From Photobacterium lipolyticum (GTDB lineage Bacteria; Pseudomonadota; Gammaproteobacteria; Enterobacterales; Vibrionaceae): 64,000 nucleotides of DNA. Each line of letters opens with the position of its first letter. The first letter of the stretch is position 1. This document shows positions 9,498 to 19,842 of the stretch, piece after piece. The notes beneath the pieces are model-generated. The model was not told where the DNA came from. It did not search any database and saw only the letters and a list, made by a program, of their open reading frames with translations. A program made the translations under genes and the position numbers. The stretch is taken from NCBI RefSeq assembly GCF_003026475.1, contig NZ_PYMC01000008.1:62001-126000 (forward strand). The letters are read 5' to 3'.

Positions 9498-10231
9498 AAA
9501 AATGGATTGTAATGCTACTCGCTCTGTTGCCGTCGTTTGGGATGGCAGCTGGTGGTAACCTGCATTTAGATGCTGCGAATAATGATATCTCTGATCAGGC
9601 ATCGTTGCAGAGTGGTGCTAAAACATTTATGAATTATTGTTTTGGTTGCCATGCTACGCAATATCAGCGTTATGAGCGTGTCGCAACGGATTTGGGGATT
9701 CCGTTAGATTTGATGAAAGAGAACATGATCTTCGATAAAGACGCGAAGATTGGTGATCTGATGACAAATTCAATCTCTACCGAATATGCTGCCGCTTCGT
9801 TTGGTGCACCGGCACCGGATCTAACCCTGGTTGCTCGTGTCCGTGGTCCCGACTGGATCTATACTTATTTACGTTCTTTCTATGCCGATCCTAGCCGACC
9901 GTTCGGTGTCAACAATGTGGTATTCCCGAGTGTGGGTATGCCTCATGTTCTGGAAGAGCTGCAAGGCGTACCAACTAAAGTGTATGAAACTCGTCTGGTT
10001 GATGGCGAAGAAGTTAAAGAGTATGTGGGTATTGAGTCTGACGGTACGGGCGAGTTAAACTCGGACGAATACGACGAAGTAGTTCGTGATTTGGTTAACT
10101 TCCTTGAATATTCAGCCGAGCCTGTAAAACTTGAACGTCAGCGTTTAGGTTGGTGGGTAATGGGCTTCATTGTTATATTCTTTGTTCTAACTCTGCTGTT
10201 GAAGAAAGAATATTGGCGTGATGTCTACTGA
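9494..10231 (+). CDS. petC: Cytochrome c1
   Basis: Membrane-anchored c-type cytochrome of the bc1 complex. Signal peptide at residues 1-18 (ending GMAA), heme-attachment motif CFGCH at 49-53, a likely Met axial ligand in SVGMPHVL, and a C-terminal transmembrane anchor (about 216-236) before a short basic tail. 245 aa. Last gene of petABC; followed by a strong terminator. Confidence 0.96.
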   Translation: MKKWIVMLLALLPSFGMAAGGNLHLDAANNDISDQASLQSGAKTFMNYCFGCHATQYQRYERVATDLGIPLDLMKENMIFDKDAKIGDLMTNSISTEYAAASFGAPAPDLTLVARVRGPDWIYTYLRSFYADPSRPFGVNNVVFPSVGMPHVLEELQGVPTKVYETRLVDGEEVKEYVGIESDGTGELNSDEYDEVVRDLVNFLEYSAEPVKLERQRLGWWVMGFIVIFFVLTLLLKKEYWRDVY

Positions 10232-10259
10232 TCGGGTAATCTAGTCGGTTAAGAATCTC

Positions 10260-10290
10260 GCAATGGGGGCTCCAGCCCCCATTGCTTTTT
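10260..10290 (+). terminator. Intrinsic terminator of petABC
   Basis: GCAATGGGGGCT - CC - AGCCCCCATTGC followed by TTTTT. sspA's SD begins only about 18 nt later, so sspA transcription needs its own promoter here or read-through. Confidence 0.93.
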
Positions 10291-10317
10291 GTGTATTTGA
10301 TTATACTGGAGGGGTCA

Positions 10318-10956
10318 ATGGCTGTTGCTGCCAATAAACGCTCTGTGATGACTCTGTATTCTGATGCTTCAGATATCTATAGCCATCAGGTGCGTATTGT
10401 ACTAGCAGAAAAAGGTGTTAGTGTTGAAATTGAGCTGGTTGATCCAAATAACCTGCCAGAAGATCTACTGGACCTGAATCCATACAATTCTGTTCCAACT
10501 CTTGTTGATCGTGAGCTGGCTCTGTACCAGGCTGGTATCATTATGGAGTACTTGGATGAGCGTTTTCCTCACCCGCCTCTAATGCCTGTTTACCCGGTTG
10601 CCCGTGGTAACAGTCGTTTGATGATGTACCGTGTTGAACGAAACTGGTACACCCTGGCTGAAAAAATTAATAAAGGTACGGCGGAAGAAGCAGATAAAGC
10701 ACGGAAACAATTACGTGAAGAACTGCTTGCTCTTGCACCTGTATTTGCTGAATACCCATACTTCATGAGCGACGAGTTTAGCTTGGTAGACTGTTACCTT
10801 GCTCCGTTACTATGGCGTCTGCCTGAAATGGGTATCGAATTAAGTGGTGTCGGCGCGAAAGAAGTGAAAGCATACATGACTCGTGTGTTTGAGCGTGATT
10901 CGTTCCTGGCATCTCTGACTGAAGCTGAACGAGAAATGCGCCTGGCTGGTCAATAA
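10318..10956 (+). CDS. sspA: Stringent starvation protein A
   Basis: GST-fold RNA-polymerase-associated regulator (thioredoxin-like N-terminal domain about 9-90, all-helical C-terminal domain after that) that lowers H-NS levels and supports stationary-phase and acid tolerance in E. coli. It lacks GST catalysis. The NPYNSVPTLVDRELALYQAGIIMEYLDERFP region is the recognisable core. Start ATG 10318 after a GGAGGGG SD; 212 aa. Overlaps sspB by one base. Confidence 0.95.
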   Translation: MAVAANKRSVMTLYSDASDIYSHQVRIVLAEKGVSVEIELVDPNNLPEDLLDLNPYNSVPTLVDRELALYQAGIIMEYLDERFPHPPLMPVYPVARGNSRLMMYRVERNWYTLAEKINKGTAEEADKARKQLREELLALAPVFAEYPYFMSDEFSLVDCYLAPLLWRLPEMGIELSGVGAKEVKAYMTRVFERDSFLASLTEAEREMRLAGQ

Positions 10957-11462
10957 TGGATATGGAAAAACTAACGCCGCGTCGTCCTTATTTGATGCGT
11001 GCGTTTTACGACTGGTTAGTGGATAACGACCTGACGCCTCACCTGGTAGCAGATGCTACTTTACCGGGTGTTAAAGTGCCGATGGAATTCGTTAGCGATG
11101 GTCAGATTGTTCTGAACATTGCACCACGTGCGGTAGGCAATCTGGAACTAGGTAATGAGGCTGTCAGCTTTAATGCCCGTTTCAGTGGCCGCCCACATTC
11201 TGTCATCGTACCTTTGTACGCCGCTGTTGCGATTTATGCGCGAGAGAATGGTGCCGGGACGATGTTCGAGCCTGAACCGGCTTATGCCGGCGATATGGCA
11301 GCTTTTGACGAACACGACGAAGCAGAACATGACAGCAGTGTCGAGCAAAAGGAAGAGGCGTTAACACCGGTTTCAGCTTTGGTTGAAGTCAGTGATGGCG
11401 GCGAACCTGATGATGAGCCACCACGCCCTCGCGGCCGGCCAAGTCTTCGAGTCGTAAAATAA
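10956..11462 (+). CDS. sspB: ClpXP adaptor SspB
   Basis: Adaptor that tethers ssrA-tagged peptides to ClpXP. The substrate-binding domain spans about residues 4-112 (TPRRPYLMRAFYDWL.., VLNIAPRAVGNLEL.., AIYARENGAGTMFEPE). An acidic linker follows, then the C-terminal ClpX-binding tail ending GRPSLRVVK. 168 aa. Confidence 0.96.
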   Translation: MDMEKLTPRRPYLMRAFYDWLVDNDLTPHLVADATLPGVKVPMEFVSDGQIVLNIAPRAVGNLELGNEAVSFNARFSGRPHSVIVPLYAAVAIYARENGAGTMFEPEPAYAGDMAAFDEHDEAEHDSSVEQKEEALTPVSALVEVSDGGEPDDEPPRPRGRPSLRVVK

Positions 11463-11489
11463 AAAACGCAGCCAATTGGCTGCGTTTTT
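11462..11489 (+). terminator. Intrinsic terminator of sspAB
   Basis: AAAAACGCAGCC - AATT - GGCTGCGTTTTT; the first arm begins within the sspB stop codon. Confidence 0.94.
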
Positions 11490-11507
11490 ATTTATAGGTG
11501 TTTAAGA

Positions 11508-11561
11508 TTTCGAGTTTCGAGTTTCGAGTTTCGAGTTTCTAATTTTCTCGCTTCTCGCTAC
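11508..11561. repeat. Heptamer array 1 (TTTCGAG)
   Basis: Four perfect tandem TTTCGAG units (11508-11535), a degenerate TTTCTAA, then inverted pieces (TCTCGCTTCTCGC). Lies in the convergent gap between sspB and dolP. Same unit family as the other heptamer arrays listed here (reverse complement CTCGAAA). Confidence 0.9.
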
Positions 11562-11565
11562 TTTC

Positions 11566-12111
11566 CTATCCTTCCGGATACTCGAATACCTTCACCACTT
11601 TCTTTACCCCTGAGACATTACGGGCGATATCTGATGCGGTGTCAGCTTGGGCACGAGTGACATAACCCAGCAAATAGACTTCCTGGCCTTCCGTTACCAC
11701 CTTGATTGAGACATCTTTCAGCTTTTTACTGCCGACCATCTGCGATTTGACTTTAGTCGTGATCCAGCTGTCTTTGCTCACTTCCGCCAAATTAGGCAAT
11801 GGGCGAATGCGTACCTGGTTATAAACAAACCGGACGTTATCCAGCTGGCGAACTTTTTGGGCCAGTAACAGGTGAGTATCCTGATCAACGGCCTGGCCAA
11901 CGATCAAGACTTTGCCCTCGATGGAAATTGCATTTATCCGAACTTGCTGGCGAAATGGCGGCTTATTCGCGAGTCCGCCAACTTCCATTTCAATTTGTTG
12001 ATCATGCCATTGCTGTTTGGTATCGCGAGGATCTGCCGAAGAGAGTCCTGAACAGCCTTGGAGCAAGACTAACAAGGCAATCACCAACAAATGGAAATGG
12101 TGCCGTTTCAT
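11566..12111 (-). CDS. dolP: BON-domain outer-membrane lipoprotein DolP (YraP)
   Basis: Lipoprotein signal with lipobox LLQGC (Cys20), followed by two BON domains (about 48-112 and 117-180; SWITTKVKSQMVGSKKLKDVSI opens the second). DolP binds anionic phospholipid at division sites and supports BAM and outer-membrane integrity. 181 aa (E. coli 191). Last gene of lpoA-yraN-diaA-dolP, starting 3 bp after diaA. Confidence 0.92.
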   Translation of the reverse strand: MKRHHFHLLVIALLVLLQGCSGLSSADPRDTKQQWHDQQIEMEVGGLANKPPFRQQVRINAISIEGKVLIVGQAVDQDTHLLLAQKVRQLDNVRFVYNQVRIRPLPNLAEVSKDSWITTKVKSQMVGSKKLKDVSIKVVTEGQEVYLLGYVTRAQADTASDIARNVSGVKKVVKVFEYPEG

Positions 12112-12114
12112 TGC

Positions 12115-12708
<594 letters not shown>

Positions 12709-13077
12709 TCAACCTTCAACTAGGATGTTGGTAAACCACTCAATCTGGTGATCGGGGCCTTGGATAGCGACCACATCAAACCGAAACGCGGTGTGTTCGG
12801 ATGATAAGCCATTTTTTTGTAGCCAAAACAGCGCAGCACGCTTCAGCTTTTGCTGCTTGCGCCAGTTTACGGCTTCGGCCGGGGAGCCGAAGTGGATCTG
12901 CTTTCTGTACTTTACTTCGACGAAAACCCAGCAATCACCATCGCGCATGATCAGATCGATCTCACCGCTGCGGCACTGAAAGTTACGCGCAACAGGGATG
13001 AGGCGATGGCGCTGTAAAAAACGTTCGGCCATCACCTCATATACCTGGCCTTGCTGGCGCTTATTGAGCAGGCTCAA
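12709..13077 (-). CDS. yraN: YraN family endonuclease-like protein (UPF0102)
   Basis: Predicted Holliday-junction-resolvase-like/restriction-endonuclease fold. The core GEIDLIMRDGDCWVFVEVKYR contains the E-x-D ... E-V-K catalytic-type residues; function is uncharacterised. I place the start at TTG 13077 (MSLLNKRQQG...), seven nt after AGGA, which overlaps lpoA by 17 bp and gives 122 aa, the family length. The open frame reaches ATG 13185 but that would overlap lpoA by 125 bp. Confidence 0.88.
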   Translation of the reverse strand: MSLLNKRQQGQVYEVMAERFLQRHRLIPVARNFQCRSGEIDLIMRDGDCWVFVEVKYRKQIHFGSPAEAVNWRKQQKLKRAALFWLQKNGLSSEHTAFRFDVVAIQGPDHQIEWFTNILVEG

Positions 13078-14899
13078 TGCCGTTTCCTGTAAAGACAGCC
13101 CAACTGATCTGGCGCTGCACCACACACTGGTCGTCAATGCCAAGCTGGCCGGTTTTACCTGGCGTGGTGTAATTGTCGACGACACGCATTTGCGGCAGCT
13201 CAGTGATCATCTTATAGGCATCCATCCCGAAGGCGTGCAGACGAACAGTGGTGTTGTTCTGGTTCGGCCACAATTGGCTGAAACGTTCCATAAAGCGCTG
13301 GTCAGGATCAACCAGCAATGGAATATCACTGAACTCGATGCCTCGCAGCTCACTCATGTCAGTGCTGTTGCCAGGATTACTGCGCGAGCTGGCATACAGC
13401 TGCGGCGGTTTAACATCCGGGTTAATGGCAACGTCAATGAATGGTTTCAGCAGGGTTAATTCATTATTGCTGGCCACCAGGTAGACCGCATCGGTATCAC
13501 GGCGGCTGCGTTGCTGAGATTCCAGCTCAATCTCTAACAGCTGCTGCATCTGATTGATGCGGGCCTGGCTGTCGTTAAGACCAAAAATGGTCGCGATTTG
13601 CTGCTGGATTTCTTTGCGTGAGCCGAAGTTCCTGGCATCCGGCGACTTGCCCGTCAGCTGTTGCCATTGCTCGGTGAAAGCATCGCTTACGCGCTGGCCA
13701 AAATTATTGTCGGGTGCCAGTACCAGCGGGTAACGATGACCCTTGGCAAACAGGTGCTGGGCGGCCTGCTCGGCTTCCTGCTCCGGCGACAGCGAGAAAT
13801 AGCAGGCATTGGTCTGACGCAGATCCAGTTGTTCCGGCCGGTTCAACGCCAGCATGGTGATCTGTTCAGTATTATCTTGCTGGAATTCAATGACTTTATC
13901 TTTACGCAAAGGGCCGATAACAAATTGCACGCCATCTTGCTGCAGCTTGGCCATGATGGCATTTATCGATTCGGCTTCCGTATCGTAAATCGTCAGCTCG
14001 GTGTCGGCATCGCGGCCAGTGTCATCAAGCATGGCATTGACAAAGCCATCACGAACGGCCTTACCCTGCGATTCAAAACGTCCGCTAAGCGGCAATAGCA
14101 GGGCAACATTATCCAGCAACGTGATTTCCAGTGCCATAATGGCTTGCAGTTCAGCTGGCAAATACTGGTTAGCCGGATGGTAAGGGTTGCTGCCCAACCA
14201 CTCATCCACCGCACTTTTCAGCCGTACCGGGCGCGGTGAATAGGTGTTTTTCAGAATGCCCAACTGAACCCAGCCACGCAGTACGGTTTCATCCTCGTTA
14301 AGGCGAAGTGACTGCAGCTGGTTATTGTTATAGCGTGACAAATCATGCCACAGGTTTTGCCAGTTAGCGTTTTTTTGCTCTGATGTCAGATACTGATCCA
14401 GCGCGGTACGTTCACGAGCCGCTTTGAACGCCTGATCGAGCTGGGAGAAAAGCTCAGCTCTTAGCATATGGAGCCGCTGATACTGGTTGTCGGCCAGCTG
14501 CCACCATGGCTGGAAATTCAGGGTATCCAGCGCCTGCTGTGGCTGACCTTGCTGGTAGCGAAGCGTTGCCCGGGCCAGTTGCCATTCAGCCATTTGGGCC
14601 TGGCTGAGTGACATCCGGGCAAGGCGTTCGGCCTGCTGCTCGGCTTGTGGCCAGCGGCCTTCTTTGATGAAGGCTTTCAGTGCCAGAATATGCCAGTTAA
14701 TGCTTTCTAAACCTTCACTGGATTCGGCTTTTATCAGATAATTCGCGGCGCTGTCAGTCGCGGCGGCGGTAATATCAGTGTCCACGGCCTGCTGTTGATC
14801 CGACGAACTACAACCCGCCAAAATCACAGCAAGGGCTACAGGCGCCAACAGTCGTGATACACTTTTACGCTTATGGGTAAAATTGAGCATTGAATTCAT
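13061..14899 (-). CDS. lpoA: Outer-membrane lipoprotein LpoA, activator of PBP1a
   Basis: 612 aa. Signal peptide with lipobox LAGC (Cys30), a helical TPR-like N-terminal domain (about 45-260), and a periplasmic-binding-like C-terminal domain (about 265-610; LLLPLSGRFESQGKAVRDGF, GPLRKDKV). LpoA reaches from the outer membrane through the peptidoglycan to stimulate the PBP1a transpeptidase. Divergent from rsmI across 51 bp, as in many gammaproteobacteria. Confidence 0.95.
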   Translation of the reverse strand: MNSMLNFTHKRKSVSRLLAPVALAVILAGCSSSDQQQAVDTDITAAATDSAANYLIKAESSEGLESINWHILALKAFIKEGRWPQAEQQAERLARMSLSQAQMAEWQLARATLRYQQGQPQQALDTLNFQPWWQLADNQYQRLHMLRAELFSQLDQAFKAARERTALDQYLTSEQKNANWQNLWHDLSRYNNNQLQSLRLNEDETVLRGWVQLGILKNTYSPRPVRLKSAVDEWLGSNPYHPANQYLPAELQAIMALEITLLDNVALLLPLSGRFESQGKAVRDGFVNAMLDDTGRDADTELTIYDTEAESINAIMAKLQQDGVQFVIGPLRKDKVIEFQQDNTEQITMLALNRPEQLDLRQTNACYFSLSPEQEAEQAAQHLFAKGHRYPLVLAPDNNFGQRVSDAFTEQWQQLTGKSPDARNFGSRKEIQQQIATIFGLNDSQARINQMQQLLEIELESQQRSRRDTDAVYLVASNNELTLLKPFIDVAINPDVKPPQLYASSRSNPGNSTDMSELRGIEFSDIPLLVDPDQRFMERFSQLWPNQNNTTVRLHAFGMDAYKMITELPQMRVVDNYTTPGKTGQLGIDDQCVVQRQISWAVFTGNGIEPAQ

Positions 14900-14950
14900 T
14901 CAACTGTGAAAATTACTCTCTATATTAATTGCAGATGAGATCTTAAACAA

Positions 14951-15811
14951 ATGAGTGAGACCAATTCATGCACGGTAGATGTCGCAACTTTGTACATCGT
15001 ACCTACACCGATCGGTAATTTAGCGGACATCACGCAGCGTGCATTGGATGTTTTAGCAAATGTAGATTTAATTGCTGCTGAAGACACACGCCATACATCG
15101 CGTTTGCTGTCACATTTCTCTATCTCTACCCGCACCTTTGCGCTTCACGATCATAACGAGCAGCAGAAAGCTGACTTTTTGATTGAGAAGCTTCAGGCTG
15201 GTACCAGCATTGCACTTGTGTCGGATGCCGGTACTCCCCTGATTAGTGATCCAGGATACCACTTAGTCAATCGTTGTCGTCAAGCGGGTGTCAAAGTTGT
15301 GCCATTACCTGGCCCATGTGCCGTTATCACCGCGCTAAGTGCTGCCGGCTTACCTTCTAACCGATTTAGTTTTGAAGGCTTTTTGCCACCCAAAAGTAAA
15401 GGGCGTCGAGATTGTTTTCAGGCACTTGCCGCTGACGAGCGTACGTTGATTTTTTATGAATCTCCGCATCGAATTACAGACTCTCTGGCTGACATGTTAG
15501 CGGTGTTAGGCCCGGATCGCCAGGTTGTACTGGCTCGCGAGCTGACGAAAACGTTTGAAACCATTCATGGTGCCCCGTTGGGTGAGCTGATTGAGTGGCT
15601 GAAAGAAGACAGTAATCGTACTCGTGGCGAAATGGTTGTGCTGGTGACGGGTCATCGGGTTCAGAAAGATGAACTGTCGCCAGACGCATTGCGTACGGTT
15701 GGTTTATTGGCGAAAGAGTTGCCATTGAAGAAAGCGGCAGCGCTGGCCGCTGAAATCCATGGTGCGAAAAAAAATGCCCTGTATAAATGGGGGCTGGAGA
15801 ATTTAGACTAG
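14951..15811 (+). CDS. rsmI: 16S rRNA (cytidine1402-2'-O)-methyltransferase RsmI
   Basis: SAM-dependent tetrapyrrole-methylase-fold enzyme that 2'-O-methylates C1402 of 16S r[19 protein letters not shown] at about 14-28, AAEDTRHT, and [13 protein letters not shown] are the family signature blocks. 286 aa (same as E. coli). RsmH, which N4-methylates the same nucleotide, is encoded 1 kb downstream beyond rnpB. No intrinsic terminator is visible after the stop; a repeat element follows directly. Confidence 0.96.
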   Translation: MSETNSCTVDVATLYIVPTPIGNLADITQRALDVLANVDLIAAEDTRHTSRLLSHFSISTRTFALHDHNEQQKADFLIEKLQAGTSIALVSDAGTPLISDPGYHLVNRCRQAGVKVVPLPGPCAVITALSAAGLPSNRFSFEGFLPPKSKGRRDCFQALAADERTLIFYESPHRITDSLADMLAVLGPDRQVVLARELTKTFETIHGAPLGELIEWLKEDSNRTRGEMVVLVTGHRVQKDELSPDALRTVGLLAKELPLKKAAALAAEIHGAKKNALYKWGLENLD

Positions 15812-15986
15812 ATAAAGCGGGAAGAGCGGTTCTATGGCCCTGAGGTTCTAGGGATAAGAGGCTTCGAGTAACTAGGTTCGAGCGGCGAGAAAAAGCGAAT
15901 AGCTTGATTTTCAACTTGGATCTGTGAACCTGTCCTGCAGGACCCCAGGACGATCCTCAAATCTCGCCTCTAGACACTCGAATCTG
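15812..15986. repeat. Composite repeat element 2 (rsmI-rnpB)
   Basis: Contains AAGAGCGGTTCTATGGCCCT (15822-15841), AGCTTGA (15901-15907) and AGGACCCCAGGAC (15939-15951) in that order, the same order as the element at 40621-40805 and, in part, 45601-45875. Degenerate heptamers (ATCTCGCCTCTAG.., ACTCGAATC) flank it. No ORF of interest. Confidence 0.85.
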
Positions 15987-16034
15987 ACTTTTTTGCTCTC
16001 TTTTTGAGCGTTTTGGCGTGTTGTTGGAATTTTC

Positions 16035-16063
16035 TCTGGTAACCTGCGTCTGACTCTTATAAT
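16035..16063 (+). promoter_or_regulatory. rnpB promoter
   Basis: Perfect -10 TATAAT at 16058-16063, ten nt before the predicted RNA 5' end; the -35 region (about 16035-16040, TCTGGT) is weak. Confidence 0.6.
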
Positions 16064-16073
16064 ATCCGTCGCC

Positions 16074-16454
<381 letters not shown>

Positions 16455-16613
16455 CTTTTAAAATAAAAGGTGGTGTTGATTTCTCTTGAGAAGTTAGCAT
16501 CGCCTTTTGTCGTTTATACGGTCTAATATTTTTTCCGATTGGTGTAATATCAATATTCCACCCGAAAACTTGATCTGGCAAGGGATCTCTGGCGCTAAAT
16601 CCCCAGCACTCGC

Positions 16614-16643
16614 TTGACAACTTTTTTGTCTCATACGTACACT
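16614..16643 (+). promoter_or_regulatory. Putative Pmra promoter of the dcw cluster
   Basis: Perfect -35 TTGACA (16614-16619), 18-bp spacer, -10 TACACT (16638-16643). Predicted start near 16650, giving a leader of about 150 nt before rsmH. It is the first good promoter upstream of the cluster and probably drives rsmH and the genes after it. Confidence 0.65.
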
Positions 16644-16655
16644 TTGTGACGGGTT

Positions 16656-16781
16656 TTGTGGAAAATTGTGGTACAACAGCCCGTAATCATCGTTATTGTG
16701 TCAACAACACGTTGAACTCGATATACAACTCCAGGCTAAGGCCGCGACAGAACTGTCTGAGTGCCTTAGTGAGCTTTCACT
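16656..16781 (+). promoter_or_regulatory. dcw leader: MraZ-box-like repeats and hairpins
   Basis: TTGTGG at 16656-16661 and 16666-16671 are spaced exactly 10 bp, as TGG-type MraZ operator repeats are, right at the predicted start site. Downstream, CTAAGGC (16736-16742) pairs with GCCTTAG (16763-16769) around an inner GACA-GAAC-TGTC, and AGTGA/TCACT (16768-16781) forms a second small hairpin. No mraZ gene occupies this 345-bp gap, which otherwise holds nothing coding. Confidence 0.4.
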
Positions 16782-16799
16782 TTAGCTGAACCTATTTTT

Positions 16800-17747
16800 A
16801 TGTCTGAACAATTTGAGCACGTCTCCGTTTTACTCCATGAATCTGTTGATGGCTTAGCGATTAAGCCTGATGGTATCTATATTGATGGTACCTTTGGTCG
16901 CGGTGGCCACAGCCGCTTGATCCTATCGAAATTAGGTGCAAATGGCCGGTTGTATGCTATTGACCGAGATCCACAAGCTATTGCTGAAGCTCAGAAAATC
17001 GATGATCCCCGTTTTACTATCATTCATGGCCCTTTTTCCGGAATGGCTAAATACATGGAAGAACGTGACTTAATTGGTCGTGTTGATGGTGTCTTGTTGG
17101 ATTTAGGGGTTTCTTCGCCACAACTTGATGATGCCGAACGTGGCTTTAGCTTCATGCGCGATGGCCCGTTAGACATGCGTATGGATCCAACGTCTGGTAT
17201 ATCTGCTGCTGAATGGCTAGCAGAGGCAGAAGCTGATGATATTGCCTGGGTGCTTAAAGAGTTCGGTGAAGAACGTTTTGCTAAACGCATTGCACGTGGC
17301 ATTGTTGAGCATAGAGAAAATCCAGAAAAAGAACCGCTGACACGTACCAAGCACTTGGCATCACTGATTGCAGAAGTATCACCGTTCAGAGATAAGCATA
17401 AGCATCCGGCAACCCGTAGCTTCCAGGCGATCCGTATTTATATTAATAGTGAGCTGGAAGAGATTGAAATTGCACTAAATGGTGCGATGAAAGTGCTGGC
17501 ACCACAAGGGCGTTTGTCGGTGATCAGTTTCCACTCGCTAGAAGATCGCATGGTTAAACGTTTCATGCGCAAACATAGCAAGGGGCCAGATGTGCCTGCA
17601 GGTTTACCATTAACGGAAGATCAAATTAAAGCGTTAGGCTCTGCCAGTCTAAAGCTCGCCAGCAAAGCCATTAAGCCATCTAAAAATGAATTGGGTGATA
17701 ACACGCGTGCACGCAGTTCCGTCTTACGTCTTGCTGAGCGTTTATGA
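16800..17747 (+). CDS. rsmH: 16S rRNA (cytosine1402-N4)-methyltransferase RsmH
   Basis: SAM-dependent methyltransferase (old name MraW) that N4-methylates C1402 in the ribosomal P site. N-terminal [16 protein letters not shown] loop [13 protein letters not shown] (about 30-42), [11 protein letters not shown] and the [11 protein letters not shown] block are diagnostic. 315 aa (E. coli 313). First gene of the dcw cluster here. ftsL overlaps its end by 4 bp. Confidence 0.97.
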   Translation: MSEQFEHVSVLLHESVDGLAIKPDGIYIDGTFGRGGHSRLILSKLGANGRLYAIDRDPQAIAEAQKIDDPRFTIIHGPFSGMAKYMEERDLIGRVDGVLLDLGVSSPQLDDAERGFSFMRDGPLDMRMDPTSGISAAEWLAEAEADDIAWVLKEFGEERFAKRIARGIVEHRENPEKEPLTRTKHLASLIAEVSPFRDKHKHPATRSFQAIRIYINSELEEIEIALNGAMKVLAPQGRLSVISFHSLEDRMVKRFMRKHSKGPDVPAGLPLTEDQIKALGSASLKLASKAIKPSKNELGDNTRARSSVLRLAERL

Positions 17748-18064
17748 CTCAAGAACCTGAATTGTCCTCTAATCTCGCTCGCCTGATCGCCCGTGATATC
17801 GTGTCGGTAGGGCGTGTTCCTGCGATTTTATCGGTTTTTATTCTGATTTCAGCCCTGGCGGTGGTGTATATCACACACCAGTCCCGCCAGCTGATCGCGC
17901 AGCAAGAGTTGCTGCTAATCGAGCGTGACCAGCTTGATATTGAATGGCGAAACCAAATTTTAGAAGAGAATTCATTAGCGGAGCATAGCCGTGTGGAACG
18001 GTTGGCAGAAACCGAGCTGGGGATGAAGCGACCTTCTGCGAGCAGCGAAATCGTTGTGCATTAA
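17744..18064 (+). CDS. ftsL: Cell division protein FtsL
   Basis: Bitopic inner-membrane protein of the FtsQLB complex: short cytoplasmic tail (1-25), one transmembrane helix (about 27-45, [19 protein letters not shown]) and a periplasmic leucine-zipper-like coiled coil (about 48-90, [20 protein letters not shown]). 106 aa, somewhat shorter than E. coli's 121. Identified by topology and position between rsmH and ftsI. Confidence 0.92.
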   Translation: MTQEPELSSNLARLIARDIVSVGRVPAILSVFILISALAVVYITHQSRQLIAQQELLLIERDQLDIEWRNQILEENSLAEHSRVERLAETELGMKRPSASSEIVVH

Positions 18065-18066
18065 TC

Positions 18067-19842
18067 ATGTTTATGAAATTTTTCAAGCGTCCTGAAACTA
18101 AAAATCAACGTCGCCATGAAGCGCCACCGGTATTTATACCGTGGCGCTTTGGTGTTATATGCGGGTTTGTTGCTCTCGCCTTGTTCGCACTGATTGGCCG
18201 TGCGGCCTATATCCAAGTGCTGGAACCGGGCCGGCTAATTCAGGAAGGGGATCTACGATCGTTACGTGTCAAAGCAATGCCTTCAGCCCGAGGTATGATT
18301 TCTGACCGTAATGAAGAGCAACTTGCCGTCAGTGTACCTGTTCAGGCTATTTGGGCTGATCCGGTCCAAATCTACAAAACTGGCGGCATTCAAGAAGTTC
18401 AGCGCTGGCACGCCTTAGCGGATGTGCTGGGGGTCGACCGCCAGCAATTACTTACCCGCCTCGATAAAAATAAAAATCGCCGCTTTATCTACCTGCAACG
18501 TCAGGTCAGTCCTGCAATGGCTGCTTATGTCAGTAAGTTAAAGCTGCCCGGTATTGGCTTAAAAGATGAGTCCCGCCGTTTTTATCCCGCAGGCGAAGTC
18601 AGTGCGCATATTATCGGGGTAACCGGTATCGATAGCCATGGTCTGGAAGGCGTCGAGCGTACCTACGATGGTTGGCTGACGGGTGAGCCGGGACGACGTA
18701 CCGTGCGAAAAGATCGCTACGGCCGTGTGGTCGAGAATATTTCATTGCAAAAGCGTGAGCCGGGTAAACCGTTGGTTCTGAGTATTGACCAGCGTTTGCA
18801 GGCTGTCGCGTACCGTGCGGTGAAGCAAGCTGTTGTGGATTACCGGGCGACTTCAGCGTCAGTGGTGATGGTTGATGTCCGAACCGGTGAGATCCTGGCG
18901 ATGGTGAACGCGCCATCTTACAATCCCAATAACCGCAGTCAGTTACAAAGTTACCGGATGCGTAACCGCGCCATTACGGATGCCATGGAGCCGGGCTCGA
19001 CCATTAAACCGTTTGTGGTGTTGGCGGCGATGGAAAATGGCACGGCTGATGAAAATACCATTATCAATACCGGTAACGGCATTTTTCAAATCGGTGGCAG
19101 CCGGGTACGGGATGTCTCAAAAGCCGGTAAGGCCAACTTGGCTAAGATTTTGCAAAAATCCAGTAATATCGGTGTAAGCAAGCTGTCACTGGCGATGCCG
19201 GTTGATGCTTTACTGGGGATGTACAGCAGTGTCGGCTTAGGTGATGAGTCAGGTATTAACTTAATTGGCGAGGCGATGGGATTTTTTCCCGATCGACGTC
19301 GCTGGTCTGATTTTGAGCGTGCGACCCTGGCATTTGGCTACGGGATTTCCGTCACGCCTATCCAATTGGTTCGGGCCTACGCCACGCTAGGGGCGCTGGG
19401 AGTAAATCGTCCGCTTTCGATTTTGAAAACAGAAGATGTAGTGCCGGGCCGTCAGGTGGTATCGGCTGAAAACACCCGTAAACTACTCAACATGCTGGAA
19501 ACAGTGACCCATCCCGAAGGAAGCGCCAAGCGAGCGGCGGTACCGGGATACCGTGTCGGTGCGAAAACCGGTACTGCGAAAAAGGCCGCTGCAGGCGGTT
19601 ATAGCGACGAATATGTGGCGATGACAGCTGGCCTTGCCCCTATCAGTAATCCTCGTCTGGCGATGGTGGTAGTGGTGAATGAGCCGCAGGGTGATCAGTA
19701 CTACGGCGGGGCCATCGCCGCGCCGATCTTCGCCGAAGTCATGGGCAGTGCCCTCCAGATCTTAAATGTCCCGCCGGATGCCGGTACGGGAGATCAGTTA
19801 AATATCGTTCATAACAAGGGCAATACGCATGGCGACACCTAG
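18067..19842 (+). CDS. ftsI: Septal transpeptidase FtsI (PBP3)
   Basis: Class B penicillin-binding protein that cross-links septal peptidoglycan with FtsW. Transmembrane anchor about 28-48, pedestal domain about 65-230, transpeptidase domain about 235-575. Active-site motifs: STIK (Ser311), SSN (365-367) and KTG (500-502). 591 aa. Overlaps murE by 14 bp. Confidence 0.97.
   Translation: MFMKFFKRPETKNQRRHEAPPVFIPWRFGVICGFVALALFALIGRAAYIQVLEPGRLIQEGDLRSLRVKAMPSARGMISDRNEEQLAVSVPVQAIWADPVQIYKTGGIQEVQRWHALADVLGVDRQQLLTRLDKNKNRRFIYLQRQVSPAMAAYVSKLKLPGIGLKDESRRFYPAGEVSAHIIGVTGIDSHGLEGVERTYDGWLTGEPGRRTVRKDRYGRVVENISLQKREPGKPLVLSIDQRLQAVAYRAVKQAVVDYRATSASVVMVDVRTGEILAMVNAPSYNPNNRSQLQSYRMRNRAITDAMEPGSTIKPFVVLAAMENGTADENTIINTGNGIFQIGGSRVRDVSKAGKANLAKILQKSSNIGVSKLSLAMPVDALLGMYSSVGLGDESGINLIGEAMGFFPDRRRWSDFERATLAFGYGISVTPIQLVRAYATLGALGVNRPLSILKTEDVVPGRQVVSAENTRKLLNMLETVTHPEGSAKRAAVPGYRVGAKTGTAKKAAAGGYSDEYVAMTAGLAPISNPRLAMVVVVNEPQGDQYYGGAIAAPIFAEVMGSALQILNVPPDAGTGDQLNIVHNKGNTHGDT

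Noticed and set aside
16455..16500. Inverted repeat CTTTTA/TAAAAG after rnpB as a terminator
   Set aside because: Only six A/T pairs beyond P1 and no following T-run; too weak to list as a terminator.
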